This document shows, in pieces, positions 62,152 to 64,000 of a stretch of 64,000 nt of DNA. Where the stretch lies: NCBI GenBank assembly GCA_022496185.1, contig WTXG01000029.1, positions 1 through 64,000 of the forward strand, in the 5' to 3' direction. The stretch's first letter is position 1, and the number at the start of each line of letters is the position of its first letter. This DNA is from Multifurca ochricompacta (Eukaryota; Basidiomycota; Agaricomycetes; Russulales; Russulaceae). Below the pieces are notes generated by a model, which saw nothing but the letters and a program-made list of their open reading frames with translations, was not told the origin of the DNA and ran no database searches. A program made the translations under genes and the position numbers.

Positions 62152-62863
62152 TAAAAGAACGTTCTGAACATAAGCGATATACTGGTCGATTTCGACGACG
62201 GTGGCTGCAGAAAAGGCAAATAAGATACAGTTACCGGTGATAGAAGGGCATACGATCGGGAAAAGACGTGATTAGATTCTGCACCTACGTTCTGGGGCCA
62301 TGTTTCAATGCACAAAAATCACGGCGACCGCGGGTCCTTTGGCGACGAGTTGGAAAAATGAAATGGAGAGAATGGTTTCAGTCGGGAAAGGGTTCTGGAG
62401 AACGGCGAAGGGCCACGCCTATAATACATGTTTTTACAGAGCACCATGAGATGAGCACAGCACAGGACAACGAGGCATGCCACCACATACACCGCATCGA
62501 TGAGGCTGTCTGTATTCCCCGGACCGCTCACCGTTCACTGTCCGAAATCCCAAGTCCTGTGTTACAGTTACAACACAGACTTGTCCTCCCAGTCCAGTCA
62601 ATGATTAAGAACACCTCACACCTCAGTCGCCCGCCGTCACGTCCTCGTCAATTGAAAAATGGATTATTGTGGGTGAATTGATAGCTCTAGTCATATTAAT
62701 ATCCTATCCTACATAGATTATAGCAACTGTCATGCCACATCCACCCGTCTTCCACCTGGAAATCGGCCACGCCCCCATAGGTTCAACGCCCCTCCAATGA
62801 CCCGTCTGATACTTACGGGTAGATGATCCGGTACAGTTGTGATAGTTGTGTCTGGGAAATCAA
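62152..62863. other. Gap between TPR-CHAT gene and ABC transporter
   Basis: Nothing recognised. It may include the true 5' end of the TPR-CHAT gene (similar-looking frames continue a little way upstream) and the 3' untranslated region of the transporter. Confidence 0.4.
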
Positions 62864-64000
62864 TTACGAACCCTTGCGAGAGAAAAGATTTCTGGGTCCA
62901 CGAATGCGGAAAATGTATGTCATAGCAAAGACAGCAAACACCTGCGTTCAAGTGGAACATGAGGGACCTTGCTTTGCTTGGAAGGTGTAAGACTCGAGAC
63001 TTACGTTGAATCCTATGTATATCCACATGAACCCAAAGTTGCGCCAATGATGACTCCAAAATACATTCGAGTTCGACTGCAAGAACTGGTCCGAGGTCCG
63101 GTACGAGCAGAAATGGCAGTTATCAACGGCGGTCGGATTCGTAACGTAGCCACCCGAATTAACAATGAATTGGTTGAGGTATTGCTGGCACGATAGTCCA
63201 GATGGTGGATGGACTGTAACGTATTCGACAGGTGAGCAGGTGATCTCAGAGTGCCCGAGCGCTGCAAACAGTGTTAATTTACACCAAGGGGATTGAAGAA
63301 CAGTAAATACGGCACCTTGTCCCAGCAATCCTTCGATAAGGTAAGTGTAAGGTGACACGCGGTACATCCACTTCCACCATCCGAGGTGCTTGTACGGTTG
63401 CAATACGCCATTACTGATACCAGGGTCAAAATGGAGTCCAAGTAAAAAGAGAAAACGGGGGAGGGGGGGGGGCTCACAATGTGACGACGAAGCTGAAGAA
63501 AAAGCTGAACAATTGCGCGGCAATCCCAGGGTTCGGGGACATTGCAGCTACCCATTGAGCGATAGTGGTGTAATACAGGGGATACGTGACGCCTAACATC
63601 AAATACGAGTACCCGGCACGGCTCGAGGGGAAACCGACAAGCCAATACCATATGAGGAAGTAAATTGAAGAACCGACGATGTTGAGAGGGATCTCGCCAA
63701 GAATTTGAGCAGTAATGAGGGCTGTCCAGCTGTACATCCGGCTGGGGCGTTCACGAATCTCATAAACGCGCCGGGTATCTATGAAGGGGACCTGTATCTG
63801 GTTGGATAGAGGCGCGCTCACGACAAGACTCATGAAAACTGCCTGTTTCGCCAACGTTAGTGAGTCCTGGTAACAAATCTTAAAAAGTCAACTCACAAAT
63901 ATCTTATTCTGTGTACCTTGGATAGAACTCTTAGCATTTAAGAACGTTAATCCGATAAATAGGCCAGCGACGATATTCAGCGCAAGCTTAGCCAACAAGT
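62864..64000 (-). CDS. PDR/CDR-type ABC transporter, C-terminal end (5' part off window)
   Basis: Plasma-membrane multidrug exporter of the pleiotropic drug resistance (ABCG) family; only the second transmembrane domain and C terminus are present. Exons from the window edge: 64000-63897, 63842-63478, 63413-63316, 63261-63005 and 62941-62864; introns 54-64 nt, consistent in phase. Hallmarks: LNIVAGLFIGLTFLNAK, VYEIRERPSRMYSWTALITA, AEIP-equivalent LGEIPLNIVGSSIYFLIWYW, NGVLQPYKHLGWWKWMYRVS, PYTYLIEGLLGQ, the extracellular Cys-rich loop (EITCSPVEYV, GYVTNPTAVDNCHFC), and the last helix VFAVFAMTYIFR. Stop TAA at 62866-62864. Intact in the visible part. Substrates cannot be told from the sequence. 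Confidence 0.92.

Overview
The window is nuclear DNA of a filamentous basidiomycete, most likely an Agaricomycete (a Rhizoctonia/Ceratobasidium-type genome would fit; this is inference). The grounds are short GT..AG introns of about 45-65 nt in nearly every gene, an Agaricus bisporus-type fruit-body lectin, a TPR-CHAT gene, giant DUF6606/DUF3638/DUF3645 genes in tandem, and Tad-like and chromovirus retroelements.

Layout. 1-14 kb: two tandem minus-strand copies of a giant DUF6606-DUF3638-DUF3645 gene. Copy 1 (1-2274) runs off the left edge. Copy 2 (3256-13973) is complete in extent but broken by stops and frameshifts and by two solo LTRs with intact target-site duplications. A palindrome-bearing candidate MITE lies between the copies. 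14.7-27.5 kb: a LINE-type element (APE endonuclease + RT), cut off in mid-RT exactly at the border of a Ty3/gypsy chromovirus (20033-27470, coding strand minus), which carries a self-priming Tf1-type PBS, a polypurine tract and an additional zinc-knuckle ORF. A Tc1/mariner C-terminal relic follows at about 28 kb.

28.8-39.7 kb: a SPIN90/Ldb17/Dip1 actin-regulator gene, a GNAT acetyltransferase gene, and long stretches where no gene is recognised. 39.7-54.5 kb: a gene-dense housekeeping block: Sds3/Dep1-like HDAC-complex subunit, MsrA, Nudix hydrolase, mitochondrial oxodicarboxylate-type carrier, a SURP-like protein, the CAAX protease Ste24 and the 75/78-kDa subunit of complex I. 55-64 kb: lectin, a multiply frameshifted TPR-CHAT gene, and the 3' end of a PDR-type ABC transporter gene.

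Genes here do not form operons. Two divergent pairs share short promoters: Sds3-like/MsrA (about 170 bp) and STE24/complex I (about 450 bp). Several conserved genes, including the essential complex I subunit, carry isolated one-base deletions beside short homopolymers. This points to residual assembly errors, so some breaks reported here may not be biological. Gene models were spliced by hand from reading frame, GT/AG and family knowledge; no search was run.
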